From Njordibacter sp965366045 (lineage in GTDB: Bacteria > Pseudomonadota > Gammaproteobacteria > Pseudomonadales > Balneatricaceae): 64,000 bases of DNA. The first letter of the stretch is position 1; the number at the start of each line of letters is the position of its first letter. Positions 49,907 through 59,771 of this stretch are shown here, piece by piece. Location: the NCBI GenBank assembly GCA_965366045.1, contig CBDUDU010000001.1, forward strand, positions 55,028 through 119,027, in the 5' to 3' direction. Below the pieces are notes generated by a model. That model was not told the origin of the DNA. It made no database searches and was given only the letters and a program-made list of their open reading frames with translations. A program made the translations under genes and the position numbers.

Positions 49907-51427
49907 ATGTGTGGTATTGTTGGCATTGTAGCCAAGTCTTACGTTAATCAGGAAATCTATGATGCCCTGACATTTTTACAACACCGTGGCCAGGACGCCG
50001 CAGGTATGGTGACTTGCCATGATGGACGCTTTTTTCTACGCAAGGATAACGGTTTAGTACGCGATGTCTTTCGCACTCGCCATATGCGCCGTTTGGTGGG
50101 CAATATGGGTATTGGCCATGTACGTTATCCCACTGCCGGTAGCTCGAGTGCTGCCGAAGCACAGCCATTTTATGTTAACTCGCCTTATGGTATTGCCTTA
50201 GCCCACAACGGCAATCTAACCAATGCAGCAGCAATTGCTGAGAGCATATTTAAAGCTGACTTACGTCACATCAATACCAACTCAGATTCAGAAGTATTGC
50301 TCAACGTGTTTGCACACGAACTGCAGCGTTTAGGTCAATTGGTGCCTAGCGAAGAAGATATTTTCTATGCTGTGAGGCAAGTTCATCGCCGTTGCGTAGG
50401 CGGTTACGCGGTAATCGCTATGATTACCGGTAATGGTATCGTTGGCATGCGCGACCCGTTTGGTATTCGTCCACTTTGTTATGGTAAGCGTGATTCTGAG
50501 CACGGTACCGAATACATGGTCGCTTCCGAAAGCGTTGCCTTAGACTCGGCGGGTTACACGTTAGTGCGCGATTTAGCACCTGGCGAGTGTATCTACATTA
50601 CCGAACAAGGACAGGTTTTCACCCGTCAATGCTCAGATAACCCAAGTTATTCACCGTGTATTTTTGAATACGTGTATCTAGCTCGTCCAGACTCAGTGAT
50701 GGATGGCATTTCCGTGTATAAGGCGCGTTTGAAAATGGGCGAATACCTCGCCGATAAGATTTTGCGCGAATGGCCCGATCATGACATTGATGTAGTGATC
50801 CCTATTCCGGACACCAGTCGTACCTCTGCCGTAGAGTTGGCCAGCAAGTTGGGGGTTAAGTTACGCGAGGGTTATATTAAGAATCGTTATATTGGCCGTA
50901 CGTTTATTATGCCGGGTCAAGCCCAGCGTCAAAAATCAGTGCGCCAAAAACTAAACCCTATTGAACTCGAGTTTCGGGGCAAAAATGTGCTATTAATGGA
51001 TGACTCCATCGTTCGAGGCACCACTTCCATGCAGATCATCGAAATGGCTCGCGAAATGGGCGCTAAGAAAGTGTATTTCGCTTCGGCCGCACCAGCCGTG
51101 CGTTTCCCTAACGTGTATGGCATTGATATGCCGTCGGTAGAGGAACTGGTTGCTAACGAGCGTACCGATGAACAAGTGGGTGAGGTGATTGGTGCCGACC
51201 GTATGATATACCAAGACCTTGAGGACTTGGTTCGTTCAACCCAAGGTGGCGGTAGTAACATCACCCATTTTGACTGTTCTGTATTTGACGGTAATTACAT
51301 TACTGGCGACGTGGACGCAGCCTACTTAGAGGCTTTAGAAGCGTCACGAAATGATGGTAATATGAATAAAATTAACGTTATTGATGATGACGTTTCCTCT
51401 GCCACCAATATGCAAAGTAAGTTGTAA
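49907..51427 (+). CDS. purF: Amidophosphoribosyltransferase
   Basis: First step of de novo purine synthesis (506 aa). The mature N-terminal nucleophile is Cys2 (MCGIVGIV); LQHRGQDAAGM, IGHVRYPTAGSS and LAHNGNLTN form the glutaminase site, and the PRTase domain has VIPIPDTSRTSA, RTFIMPGQAQRQKSVRQKL and VLLMDDSIVRGTTSMQII. The PRPP loop is intact. Confidence 0.97.
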   Translation: MCGIVGIVAKSYVNQEIYDALTFLQHRGQDAAGMVTCHDGRFFLRKDNGLVRDVFRTRHMRRLVGNMGIGHVRYPTAGSSSAAEAQPFYVNSPYGIALAHNGNLTNAAAIAESIFKADLRHINTNSDSEVLLNVFAHELQRLGQLVPSEEDIFYAVRQVHRRCVGGYAVIAMITGNGIVGMRDPFGIRPLCYGKRDSEHGTEYMVASESVALDSAGYTLVRDLAPGECIYITEQGQVFTRQCSDNPSYSPCIFEYVYLARPDSVMDGISVYKARLKMGEYLADKILREWPDHDIDVVIPIPDTSRTSAVELASKLGVKLREGYIKNRYIGRTFIMPGQAQRQKSVRQKLNPIELEFRGKNVLLMDDSIVRGTTSMQIIEMAREMGAKKVYFASAAPAVRFPNVYGIDMPSVEELVANERTDEQVGEVIGADRMIYQDLEDLVRSTQGGGSNITHFDCSVFDGNYITGDVDAAYLEALEASRNDGNMNKINVIDDDVSSATNMQSKL

Positions 51428-51428
51428 T

Positions 51429-52643
51429 ATGAACGACCTTCCGACCAGACAGAAGCGCCAGCGCCAGCATTTAGCGACTACCGACATTGCCACTCAGGCG
51501 ATAAGGGCGGGCACTATGTCTGGGGTAGAGCAAGAACACAATGATGCGATATATGCTAGCTCAAGCTTTGTATATGGCAGTGCGGAGGAAGCTGCAGCTT
51601 GCTTTGGCGGACAGAAAGAGGGCAATATTTATTCGCGCTTCACCAATCCAACGGTTAGGGCGTTTGAACAACGTATGGCCGCCATGGAAGGTGGCGAGCG
51701 CGCCGTTGCTGCAAGTTCGGGCATGGGCGCCTTAACCAGTATCTTTTTGGGGCACCTAAAGCAGGGCGATCACATCGTTTCCTCGTGCAGTATTTTTGGC
51801 TCTATAATTGGCTTATTTGACAATGTGTTGGCCAAATTAGGTATTAGTACAACCTATGTTAGCCCCGCAGATATTCATGCCTGGAAAGACGCGGTTCAGG
51901 ACAATACCAAAATGTTGTTTTTAGAGTCACCATCAAACCCATTGGGTGAAGTGGGCGACATTAAAAAACTAGCATTACTCGCACACTCCTGTGATGCCTT
52001 ATTAGTCGTGGACAATTGTTTTTGTACGCCGATATTACAAAACCCATTGTCAATGGGCGCTGATATTGTGATGCATTCGGCCACTAAATACATCGATGGT
52101 CAGGGTCGCTGTGTCGGGGGTGTAGCAATCGGTAGTCAGACGTTGATGGAGCCTGTATTTGCCTTTCTACGAACCGCCGGTACGACTATGAGCCCGTTTA
52201 ACGCCTGGGTGTTTTTAAACGGCTTAGAAACCCTTAGCCTACGCATGCAGGCCCATTGCCAGAGTGCCCTGCGATTGGCCACTTGGCTTGAAGCCCAGCC
52301 TCAGGTGGCGCGGGTTTACTACACCGGCTTGCCCAGCCATGCCCAGCATGCCTTGGCTCAGCAACAGCAGCGTTGGTTTGGTGGTGTAGTGTCGTTTGAA
52401 GTGGTGGGTGATAAAACCATGGCGTGGCGCTGTATTGATAGTACGCAACTGATGTCCATTACGGGTAATTTTGGTGATGCAAAATCCACCATTACTCATC
52501 CTGCGACCACCACCCATGGGAAAATGACGTCAGAGGCTCGACGCTTAGCCGGTATTCACGATAACTTAATTCGTGTGTCTGTTGGCCTAGAAGCCTATGA
52601 CGATATTGAAGCGGACTTGGCTCAGGCCTTGGCTCGGATATAA
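51429..52643 (+). CDS. metZ: O-succinylhomoserine sulfhydrylase
   Basis: PLP enzyme making homocysteine from O-succinylhomoserine and sulfide (404 aa). Motifs: TQAIRAGTMSGVEQEHNDAIYASSSFVYGSAEEAAACF, YSRFTNPTVRAFEQRMAAMEGGE, VVDNCFCTPILQNPLSMGADIVMHSATKYIDGQGR with the PLP lysine, and SLGDAKST-like NFGDAKSTITHPATTTH. The ATG at 51429 lies one base after the purF stop; the frame to 51381 overlaps purF. The purF-metZ pair is typical of pseudomonads. Confidence 0.94.
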   Translation: MNDLPTRQKRQRQHLATTDIATQAIRAGTMSGVEQEHNDAIYASSSFVYGSAEEAAACFGGQKEGNIYSRFTNPTVRAFEQRMAAMEGGERAVAASSGMGALTSIFLGHLKQGDHIVSSCSIFGSIIGLFDNVLAKLGISTTYVSPADIHAWKDAVQDNTKMLFLESPSNPLGEVGDIKKLALLAHSCDALLVVDNCFCTPILQNPLSMGADIVMHSATKYIDGQGRCVGGVAIGSQTLMEPVFAFLRTAGTTMSPFNAWVFLNGLETLSLRMQAHCQSALRLATWLEAQPQVARVYYTGLPSHAQHALAQQQQRWFGGVVSFEVVGDKTMAWRCIDSTQLMSITGNFGDAKSTITHPATTTHGKMTSEARRLAGIHDNLIRVSVGLEAYDDIEADLAQALARI

Positions 52644-52662
52644 GTAGGCCTGGTTTGGGTCG

Positions 52663-53445
52663 TTACAGTGGCTGCATTGTGATTCGATTGTGGCTATTTT
52701 TTTTGGATCGATATAAACCCCGGTCTGCAGCATCAAGTAAGGCAACAAAACTGCTATTGGCCTGGGCCGGGTAGTAGCTAGAATCACCGATGCTCATCGA
52801 CACGATATTGCTCGCATTAGAGTAGTCGTGCGGTATTGCTAAGGCATCATCACCAGCAACGTGAGCATAGTTGTCGTTAAACGCTTTAAAGTGGTCAATA
52901 TCGCACAGGATTAAGGATAAGGGTTCTTGTGTACGTTCGGCGCTGGACCATTCTAGCTCCAACACTTCATTAAAGTGGCGGCGGTTGCAAAGCTGAGTTA
53001 AACCATCAATAGAAGACAGCAGCTTTAATCGCGCGCTGGCGGCTTCGAGTTCATTACGCATGTTTGCAATGCGCGACATCCCACGAAGTTTTGCGCTCAA
53101 CACCCGTTGCGTCACTGGTGTAGGCAGATAATCATCACCGCCAGAATTGATGCCTTTAACGATGGCATCTTCGGTGATTTTGGCTCTCAAAAAAATGATG
53201 GGGATCCACAGATTACCTTGCTGGCCATTTTCTCGGATACGCTGCGCACATTGGTAGCCATCCATATTCGGCATGTTAACGTCTAGCAACACTAGGTCTG
53301 GGTTGTGGGTCAAGAATTGCTGGATACCTTGTTCACCATCACGCGCGGTGATCACTGTGTGGCCTGCATCTTCAACAAACGTTTGTGTTACTTGTAATCA
53401 AGCAATAGAGTCTTCGACCAACAACACCTTTATAAATTCATCCAA
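52663..53445 (-). pseudogene. Response regulator with GGDEF domain, broken
   Basis: From a TTG at 53445 the frame reads LDEFIKVLLVEDSIA, an in-frame TGA (53398-53400), then LQVTQTFVEDAGHTVITARDG and the rest of a receiver with phospho-Asp in LVLLDVNMPNMDGYQC. A GGDEF start follows (SSIDGLTQLCNRRHFNEVLE, LILCDIDHFKAFNDNYAHVAGDDAL) but it jumps straight to AIPHDYSNASNIVSMSIG, the segment normally about 60 residues later. The catalytic GGDEF/GGEEF motif is deleted in frame. Both a stop and loss of the active site make diguanylate cyclase activity impossible. Confidence 0.85.
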
Positions 53446-53497
53446 AATTACACGCCAGCCTATAGTCCAGCTCAAACAGTTTAAAAGTGCCTAAAAT

Positions 53498-53531
53498 AAG
53501 CTCCTAGTTAGTGATAGCTAGGAGCTTTTTT
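53498..53531. terminator. Terminator between acnB and the broken GGDEF gene
   Basis: AAGCTCCTAG and CTAGGAGCTT make a perfect 10-bp stem with a 10-nt loop. On the minus strand it follows acnB (T-rich TTATTTTA); on the plus strand it has a T-run, so it can act both ways. Confidence 0.75.
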
Positions 53532-53551
53532 GTGAGCGCAGAGGACTGGGT

Positions 53552-56152
53552 TTAAGCCACTTCTACTGTCGGGATTACTTTGTCGGCGGCAGATGTATAA
53601 TCAGCCAGTTGGTCAAAGTTTAAGTAGCGATATACTTCGCCGGCCATGGTGTCTAGCGTACTGGCATATTCAAAATACTCAGCAGGCGTAGGTAATTTAC
53701 CATTAACGCCAGCAACCGCGGCTAGTTCGGCGGAAGCCAAGAACACGTTAGCGCCGGTGCCTAAACGATTAGGGAAGTTACGTGTTGAGGTTGAAACCAC
53801 AGTTGACTCATCGGCCACTCGTGCTTGGTTACCCATGCACAATGAGCAACCTGGCATCTCAATGCGTGCACCGGCTTTACCAAAGATGTTGTAGTAACCT
53901 TCTTCGGTAAGCTGTGCAGCATCCATCTTAGTCGGTGGTGCAATCCACATACGGGTCGGGATAGCGCCACCGGCTGCTTCAAGCAACTTGCCTGCGGCAC
54001 GGAAGTGGCCAATGTTGGTCATACAAGAACCGATAAATACTTCGTCGATTTGTTGACCAGCAACAGTCGACAATAAACGTGCGTCGTCTGGATCGTTTGG
54101 CGCACATAGAATGGGTTCTTTAATATCAGCCAGATCAATTTCGATCACTTCTGCGTATTCGGCATCATCATCGGCACGCATTAGGTGTGGGTTGGCTAAC
54201 CAAGCTTCCATGGCGATAATACGACGAGCAATAGTGCGCTTGTCGCCATAACCTTCGGCGATCATCCACTTCAACATAACCACGTTTGAGCGCAAGTATT
54301 CGGCTACTGAGTCTTCGCTTAAGGTAATGCTACAGCCCGCTGCAGAACGCTCTGCAGACGCATCCGACAGCTCAAAGGCTTGTTCAACAGAAAGGTCTTC
54401 AAGGCCTTCGATTTCCAGAACACGACCAGAGAAAGCGTTAATTTTGCCAGCTTTTTCAACTGTAAGTAGGCCTTGCTTGATGCCGTAATAAGGAATGGCG
54501 TGTACTAAGTCGCGCAAGGTGATGCCTGGGTTGCGTGTGCCCTTAAAGCGCACTAATACTGATTCAGGCATATCCAATGGCATGACGCCAGTGGCGGCAG
54601 CAAATGCGACCAAACCCGAACCTGCAGGAAAAGAAATACCCAATGGGAAGCGTGTGTGGGAGTCGCCGCCTGTGCCTACAGTGTCTGGCAACAACATACG
54701 GTTGAGCCAAGAGTGAATAACGCCGTCACCAGGACGCAAAGAAATGCCACCACGGTTCATAATAAAGTCTGGCAGTGTATGGTGTGTTTTAACGTCTACG
54801 GGCTTAGGGTAGGCCGCAGTATGACAGAACGACTGCATTGTTAGGTCGGCTGAGAAACCAAGACAGGCTAAATCTTTTAGCTCATCTCGCGTCATTGGGC
54901 CAGTGGTGTCCTGAGAGCCTACGGTGGTCATCTTAGGTTCACAATAAGTGCCTGGGCGGATACCTGTAGTACCACACGCCTTGCCGACCATCTTTTGGGC
55001 TAAGGTAAAACCTTTACCGGTGTCTTTTGGTTGTACAGGAACTTCGAATAAGGTTGAACTAGCTAAACCTAAGGCTGTGCGTGCACGGTCCGTAAGGCCG
55101 CGGCCAATGATTAGAGGAATACGGCCGCCGGCGCGCACTTCATCTAAAATGACATTGGTTTTAAGTTCAAAGCGACTGAGTTCGGCACCGGAATCATGGC
55201 TACGAACCACACCTTCATAGGGGTAGATGTCAATCACATCGCCCATGTGCATACCGGATACGTCGAGTTCAACGGGTAGGGCGCCAGCATCTTCCATAGT
55301 GTTAAAGAAGATTGGAGCAATTTTAGAACCAAAGCAAAAACCACCAGCACGTTTGTTAGGTACCGATGGAATATCGTCACCGAAGAACCAAAGTACAGAG
55401 TTAGTGGCTGATTTGCGAGAAGAACCCGTGCCAACAACGTCGCCAACATAAACCACAGGGTGGCCTTTGGCTTTAATGGCTGCAATCTGCTTTAACGGGC
55501 CAGTAGTGCCGTGTTCATCAGGCTCAATACCGTCACGTTCCATCTTTAACATGGCGTTCGCGTGTAGCGGGATGTCTGGGCGAGTAAAGGCATCAGGTGC
55601 AGGAGACAGGTCATCGGTATTGGTTTCGCCGGTGACTTTAAATACTGTAAGGGTGATTTTGTCTGCTAATTTTGGACGCGAAGTAAACCATTCGCCGTCG
55701 GCCCATGATTGCATGACTTGTTGGGCGTGCTTGTTGCCGGCTTTGGCCTTTTCGTCAACATCATGAAAAGCGTCAAACATTAACAAGGTGTGAGACAGCG
55801 CAGTCACTGCGGTCGCAGCAAGGGCTTCATTGTCTAGGCAGGCAATTAATGCCTCAATGTTGTATCCGCCTAGCATTGTGCCTAGGATCTCAGTGGCTTC
55901 CACTGGGCTAACTAAAGGCGATGTCGTATCACCTGTGGTCACTGCTGATAGGAAACAGGCTTTTACATAAGCGGCTTGGTCTACGCCAGCGGGTACGCGG
56001 TTACGTAACAAGTCAACTAAGGTGGCCTCCTCACCGGCAGGTGGGTTTTTTAACAACTCAACCAAAGCAGCAGTTTGCTTGGTATCTAAAGGCTCAGGTG
56101 GAATGCCTTGGGTGGCACGCTCGGCAATATGGGTACGGTAAGCTTCTAACAC
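53552..56152 (-). CDS. acnB: Aconitate hydratase B
   Basis: TCA-cycle aconitase and 2-methyl-cis-aconitate hydratase (866 aa, normal for AcnB). HEAT-like N-terminal domain (about 1-160: LEAYRTHIAERATQGIPPEPL), the swivel domain (DVVGTGSSRKSATNSVLWFFG), and the cluster cysteines in GDSHTRFPLG and FIGSCMTNIGHFRAAGK, then PGCSLCMGNQARV. It stands alone with its own terminator. Confidence 0.96.
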   Translation of the reverse strand: MLEAYRTHIAERATQGIPPEPLDTKQTAALVELLKNPPAGEEATLVDLLRNRVPAGVDQAAYVKACFLSAVTTGDTTSPLVSPVEATEILGTMLGGYNIEALIACLDNEALAATAVTALSHTLLMFDAFHDVDEKAKAGNKHAQQVMQSWADGEWFTSRPKLADKITLTVFKVTGETNTDDLSPAPDAFTRPDIPLHANAMLKMERDGIEPDEHGTTGPLKQIAAIKAKGHPVVYVGDVVGTGSSRKSATNSVLWFFGDDIPSVPNKRAGGFCFGSKIAPIFFNTMEDAGALPVELDVSGMHMGDVIDIYPYEGVVRSHDSGAELSRFELKTNVILDEVRAGGRIPLIIGRGLTDRARTALGLASSTLFEVPVQPKDTGKGFTLAQKMVGKACGTTGIRPGTYCEPKMTTVGSQDTTGPMTRDELKDLACLGFSADLTMQSFCHTAAYPKPVDVKTHHTLPDFIMNRGGISLRPGDGVIHSWLNRMLLPDTVGTGGDSHTRFPLGISFPAGSGLVAFAAATGVMPLDMPESVLVRFKGTRNPGITLRDLVHAIPYYGIKQGLLTVEKAGKINAFSGRVLEIEGLEDLSVEQAFELSDASAERSAAGCSITLSEDSVAEYLRSNVVMLKWMIAEGYGDKRTIARRIIAMEAWLANPHLMRADDDAEYAEVIEIDLADIKEPILCAPNDPDDARLLSTVAGQQIDEVFIGSCMTNIGHFRAAGKLLEAAGGAIPTRMWIAPPTKMDAAQLTEEGYYNIFGKAGARIEMPGCSLCMGNQARVADESTVVSTSTRNFPNRLGTGANVFLASAELAAVAGVNGKLPTPAEYFEYASTLDTMAGEVYRYLNFDQLADYTSAADKVIPTVEVA

Positions 56153-56406
56153 GGTATAGCCTCATAATCGTTTATTACTGCGGTTTGCAGACAAAAACTA
56201 GTTCGATAAGTGGCGCCAGAATAGCACAAATGGCTCATAATCTCTAGTTGAATAGCTAGTCGGTTAGTCTAAGGGGGGTGTCTAACTACTTGATTTTATA
56301 GATAATAAATTATATAGATACAGTGTATTAATTGGCTCTAGACGCCTCAGTATAGGCTGGGTACAATGCGCCTTGCTTTTAATTATTAAAACCCTTGGGA
56401 ATCCCT

Positions 56407-57096
56407 GTGTCATTATCGTCACTAAAACAGTTTTTGGGTTCCAGTACACCTCAGACTTGGGTCAATGAAGCCTTAAGACAGCAAGATATCTTGCTTATTG
56501 ATCATGCCCACTGTGAAAAAAAAGCCGCGCAAACAGCCATGCAGCTGATGTTTCGCCACCCTACACGGTCAGATTTACTCACTAAAATGTCGCGTTTAGC
56601 GAAAGAAGAATTGATTCATTTTGAGCAAGTTTGTCGTATTATGCGTAAGCGCGGTATCGTTTACGATCATTTAGACGCCTCGCGTTATGTGTCAGGTTTG
56701 CGTAAATTGGTGCGCACCCATGAACCGGCTAAGCTCATGGACACACTGATCATTGGTGCCTTTGTAGAAGCGAGGTCTTGCGAGCGTTTCGACGCCTTGG
56801 TACCATTTTTAGATGATGAATTAGCCAAGTTTTATAGTTCGTTGCTTAAGTCTGAAGCAAGGCATTATCAAGATTACTTGAACTTAGCCAAAGATGTTGC
56901 GCAAGAAACGGGCGCCAAGGGCTTAGCCGACTTTGAACAACGCATTGTTTTGGTCCGCGAACTAGAAACACAATTAATTACCAGTGAAGATGCTCAATTC
57001 TGTTTTCATAGCGGAGTGCCTGTTGTAGAAGCGGAGATTGGTCTAGAAAGTCGTCAGGCTGCCGCCACTAACAAGGATGTTCATAATGCAAAATAA
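56407..57096 (+). CDS. miaE: tRNA-(ms2io6A37) hydroxylase MiaE
   Basis: Di-iron monooxygenase hydroxylating the isopentenyl group of ms2i6A37. The four-helix bundle ligands appear in DHAHCEKKAAQTAMQLMFRHP, KEELIHFEQVCRIMRKRG, FVEARSCERF and SEARHYQDYLNLA. I place the start at GTG 56407 (VSLSSLKQFLG), since pseudomonad MiaE begins MSL at this point; a TTG at 56395 is also in frame. Ends 11 bp inside the next frame's region. The 254-bp gap upstream to acnB is AT-rich and probably holds both promoters. Confidence 0.9.
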   Translation: MSLSSLKQFLGSSTPQTWVNEALRQQDILLIDHAHCEKKAAQTAMQLMFRHPTRSDLLTKMSRLAKEELIHFEQVCRIMRKRGIVYDHLDASRYVSGLRKLVRTHEPAKLMDTLIIGAFVEARSCERFDALVPFLDDELAKFYSSLLKSEARHYQDYLNLAKDVAQETGAKGLADFEQRIVLVRELETQLITSEDAQFCFHSGVPVVEAEIGLESRQAAATNKDVHNAK

Positions 57097-58000
57097 AGCC
57101 ATTCAGGCCAACTTATTAATGCTGCTCGCCGCCTCCATTTGGGGTTTTGCTTTTGTTGCGCAACGGGTGGGAATGGAAACCATGGGGCCCCATTGGTTTA
57201 ATAGTTTACGTTTCTTTATTGGTGGCCTGGTATTGATCCCCGTGGTGATGTGGATCAGTAATAACCGCTCAAAGCGTGGCGAAAAGGTGCCCCAAGCTTC
57301 GACTAAGACCTTATTGTTGGGTGGTTTTGCTGCGGGTGTGCTGCTTTTTTTTGGCGCGACCTTCCAGCAAGTAGGGTTGCAATATACAACCGCGGGTAAA
57401 GCCGGCTTTATTACCGGTATGTACATCTTTTTTGTACCACTAATTGGCTTGTGCTTTCGCATGAGAACCGGCTTGGGAACTTGGCTAGGCGCTATAGTTG
57501 CTTTGTGGGGTTTGTACTTATTGAGCATTAACGAAGACTTTACCATAAGCAAGGGCGACACCTTGCAGCTGATTTGCGCAGTTGGCTTCGCTGGCCACGT
57601 TTTGATGATTGGTTACCTTGCATCGCGTATGGATACGGTCAAACTGTCTTTGATTCAGTTTTTTGTGGCTGGCTTTTTAGCCATGCTTCTGGCCCTGTAC
57701 TTTGAGCAACTGACTTGGGCTATGATTGTATCGACAGCAGTACCATTATTGTTTGCGGGTGTCATGTCTACGGGCATTGCCTATACCTTGCAAACGGTTG
57801 CTCAGAAACATGCTCATGCATCACACGCGGCCATTATTTTAAGTTCTGAAGGCGTGTTTGCGGTGATTGGTGGATTTTTGCTCCTTAACGAAGTACTACC
57901 TGCCAAGGGTGTGTTGGGTTGTGGGTTAATACTCGCAGGTATGCTGATGTCTCAGTTAATGCCACGCTTACGCTGGCCCAAACGTTCTTTACCTAACTAA
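57086..58000 (+). CDS. EamA/DMT-family transporter
   Basis: A 10-TM drug/metabolite transporter (about 304 aa) with two EamA repeats (about 5-145 and 155-295). Start NLLMLLAASIWGFAFVAQRVGME and the middle GLYLLSINEDF are typical. The ATG at 57086 has AAGGA upstream and overlaps the miaE end; ATG 57077 is also possible. Substrate unknown. Confidence 0.85.
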   Translation: MQNKAIQANLLMLLAASIWGFAFVAQRVGMETMGPHWFNSLRFFIGGLVLIPVVMWISNNRSKRGEKVPQASTKTLLLGGFAAGVLLFFGATFQQVGLQYTTAGKAGFITGMYIFFVPLIGLCFRMRTGLGTWLGAIVALWGLYLLSINEDFTISKGDTLQLICAVGFAGHVLMIGYLASRMDTVKLSLIQFFVAGFLAMLLALYFEQLTWAMIVSTAVPLLFAGVMSTGIAYTLQTVAQKHAHASHAAIILSSEGVFAVIGGFLLLNEVLPAKGVLGCGLILAGMLMSQLMPRLRWPKRSLPN

Positions 58001-58015
58001 CATAAGGATTCTCCC

Positions 58016-58945
58016 GTGCTCAGTCAATTAACACCCGAGTGCCCCACATATTTGTTGCACAAAGCCCAAGCATTGCCGGCCATGACGACTGCTGTCGTTA
58101 ATGCAGGTTCTGTGCTTGCACTTGAAAGTGCTCAACTGGCGCATAAGGCGGGGATTATCGTACCAGTGTTAGTGGGTGATCCGTTGTTAATCAATAAGTC
58201 AGCACATGCCTTAGGTTGGGATATAGCCGAGTTTGAACTGGTACCTGCCGCTGACGAAGCCGATGCGGCGGCGAAAGCTGTTGCGTGTGTGCACCAAGGC
58301 ACAGCACAGTTGCTAATGAAGGGTGACCTGCATACGGATGTGCTTATCAGGGCCTTATTGAACCGCGATACTGGGTTGCGTACCGGAGAGCGTTTAAGCC
58401 ACTTGTTTCACATGACGGTGCCTAACAGTGACCGAGTTTTATGTATCACCGATGCTGTAGTCAACGTTCAACCAGATACCAAAACACAGCTCAGTATCCT
58501 ACGTGGTGCGACCTCGGTTATGCACGCCTTAGGTAATGACAACCCCCGAATAGCCTTGCTTTCAGCTACGGAAGTCCCTAGCGAGGCGATGCCCTCTAGT
58601 CTGTGCGCTAAGGATATCTTAGCGGCAATGTCACCTCAAGACCATGCCGCTGCACGGGTGTTTGGTCCGTTAGCCTTTGACGGTGCAGTGTCACCAGAAG
58701 CAGCAAAAATTAAAGGTATTGAAAACCCAGTGGCTGGCCACGCCGACGTGTTGTTGGTGCCCAATATTGAAACTGGGAATGCCATTTTTAAACAGCTGGT
58801 TTATTTTAACGCGGCGACGGCTGCGGGGGTTTTGTTGGGTGCTAAGGTGCCCGTGATGCTCACGTCTCGCGCAGATCCTCCGGCAGCAAGGCTTGCTTCA
58901 GCGGCCTTGGCGGTGGTGTACGCCCACCATCTCCATGCCGGTTGA
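58016..58945 (+). CDS. Phosphate acetyl/butyryltransferase family protein
   Basis: A 309-aa enzyme of the Pta/Ptb family, transferring an acyl group between CoA and phosphate. Motifs: IIVPVLVGDPLLI, QLLMKGDLHTDVLIRALL, SHLFHMTVP, ITDAVVNVQPD, FGPLAFDGAVSPEAAKIKGI, GHADVLLVPNIETGNAIFKQLVYF and VPVMLTSRADPPAARLAS. The start is GTG 58016. Taurine degradation through Xsc yields acetyl phosphate, which needs such an enzyme, and TauR- and Tpa-like genes are close by, but xsc is not in the window, so the link is tentative. Confidence 0.82.
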   Translation: MLSQLTPECPTYLLHKAQALPAMTTAVVNAGSVLALESAQLAHKAGIIVPVLVGDPLLINKSAHALGWDIAEFELVPAADEADAAAKAVACVHQGTAQLLMKGDLHTDVLIRALLNRDTGLRTGERLSHLFHMTVPNSDRVLCITDAVVNVQPDTKTQLSILRGATSVMHALGNDNPRIALLSATEVPSEAMPSSLCAKDILAAMSPQDHAAARVFGPLAFDGAVSPEAAKIKGIENPVAGHADVLLVPNIETGNAIFKQLVYFNAATAAGVLLGAKVPVMLTSRADPPAARLASAALAVVYAHHLHAG

Positions 58946-59771
58946 GGTCTTTTTTGCTGTTCTTCTTGCTGCGGCCTTGCATGCAGGGTGGAACGCGTTA
59001 GTAAAAATTAATGCTGAGCCTATCATTGCCATGGGCCTCATCATGGCCTGCACTAGCCTAGTATCGCTATTTTTTCTGCCCTTTGTACCCTTTCCTCCAA
59101 CGGCAATGTGGCTGTGGCTAACGCTCACCTTGGTGTTGCATTTTGGCTATAAGGTATTTTTAGTTAAGGCCTATGCTCAAGGGGATTTTGGCCAAGTGTA
59201 TCCTATTGCTCGGGGTAGTGCCCCAGTGTGGGTGTTGCTGTTGAGTGTGTTATTTTTTGCTGCAGCCTTTAGCCAAATACAAATTTTGGCGGTGTTGTTA
59301 ATTGCTGGTGGTGTGGCAGCCTTGTCACGCTTTAAACGCGGCCACCCATTAGGTGCAGGGTTTTATTACGCGCTCATTACCGGCCTGTGGATCGCAAGCT
59401 ATACCATGGTCGATGGTTACACCGTCAGTCGTATGGGGCATGTCCATAGCTTTGTGGTGTGGTTGTTTTTATTGGACGGCATTATTGCAGCCGTGTGGGC
59501 GTATCGCTACAACCCTAAAGTATTTGTTGCTAGCTTAACCCAGCATTGGCGGGTGGCTGTAGGTGGCGGGGCCATGTCCATGGCAGCCTATTGGATCTGT
59601 TTATGGGCCATGACCCAGATACCTGTGGCTATGGTTGCCGCATTACGAGAGACATCGGTGTTGTTTGGTGCCTTGTTAAGCAGCTATATGTTTAAAGAAA
59701 GCCTTGGCCGCAGCCGTTTTCTCGCGGCAGGGCTTATTTTCTCTGGCTTAATAGTGATTAAACTGGCGTAG
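58935..59771 (+). CDS. EamA/DMT-family transporter
   Basis: A second 10-TM EamA transporter (278 aa): PVEVFFAVLLAAALHAGWNALVK, then RGSAPVWVLLLSVLFF, and a second repeat with SMAAYWICLWAMTQIPVAMVAALRETSVLFGALLSSYMFKE. The ATG at 58935 overlaps the acyltransferase end by 11 bp, so translation is coupled. It is convergent with the tauR-like gene; their ends overlap by 14 bp (59758-59771). Its amino-acid or sulfonate substrate cannot be told from sequence. Confidence 0.85.
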   Translation: MPVEVFFAVLLAAALHAGWNALVKINAEPIIAMGLIMACTSLVSLFFLPFVPFPPTAMWLWLTLTLVLHFGYKVFLVKAYAQGDFGQVYPIARGSAPVWVLLLSVLFFAAAFSQIQILAVLLIAGGVAALSRFKRGHPLGAGFYYALITGLWIASYTMVDGYTVSRMGHVHSFVVWLFLLDGIIAAVWAYRYNPKVFVASLTQHWRVAVGGGAMSMAAYWICLWAMTQIPVAMVAALRETSVLFGALLSSYMFKESLGRSRFLAAGLIFSGLIVIKLA

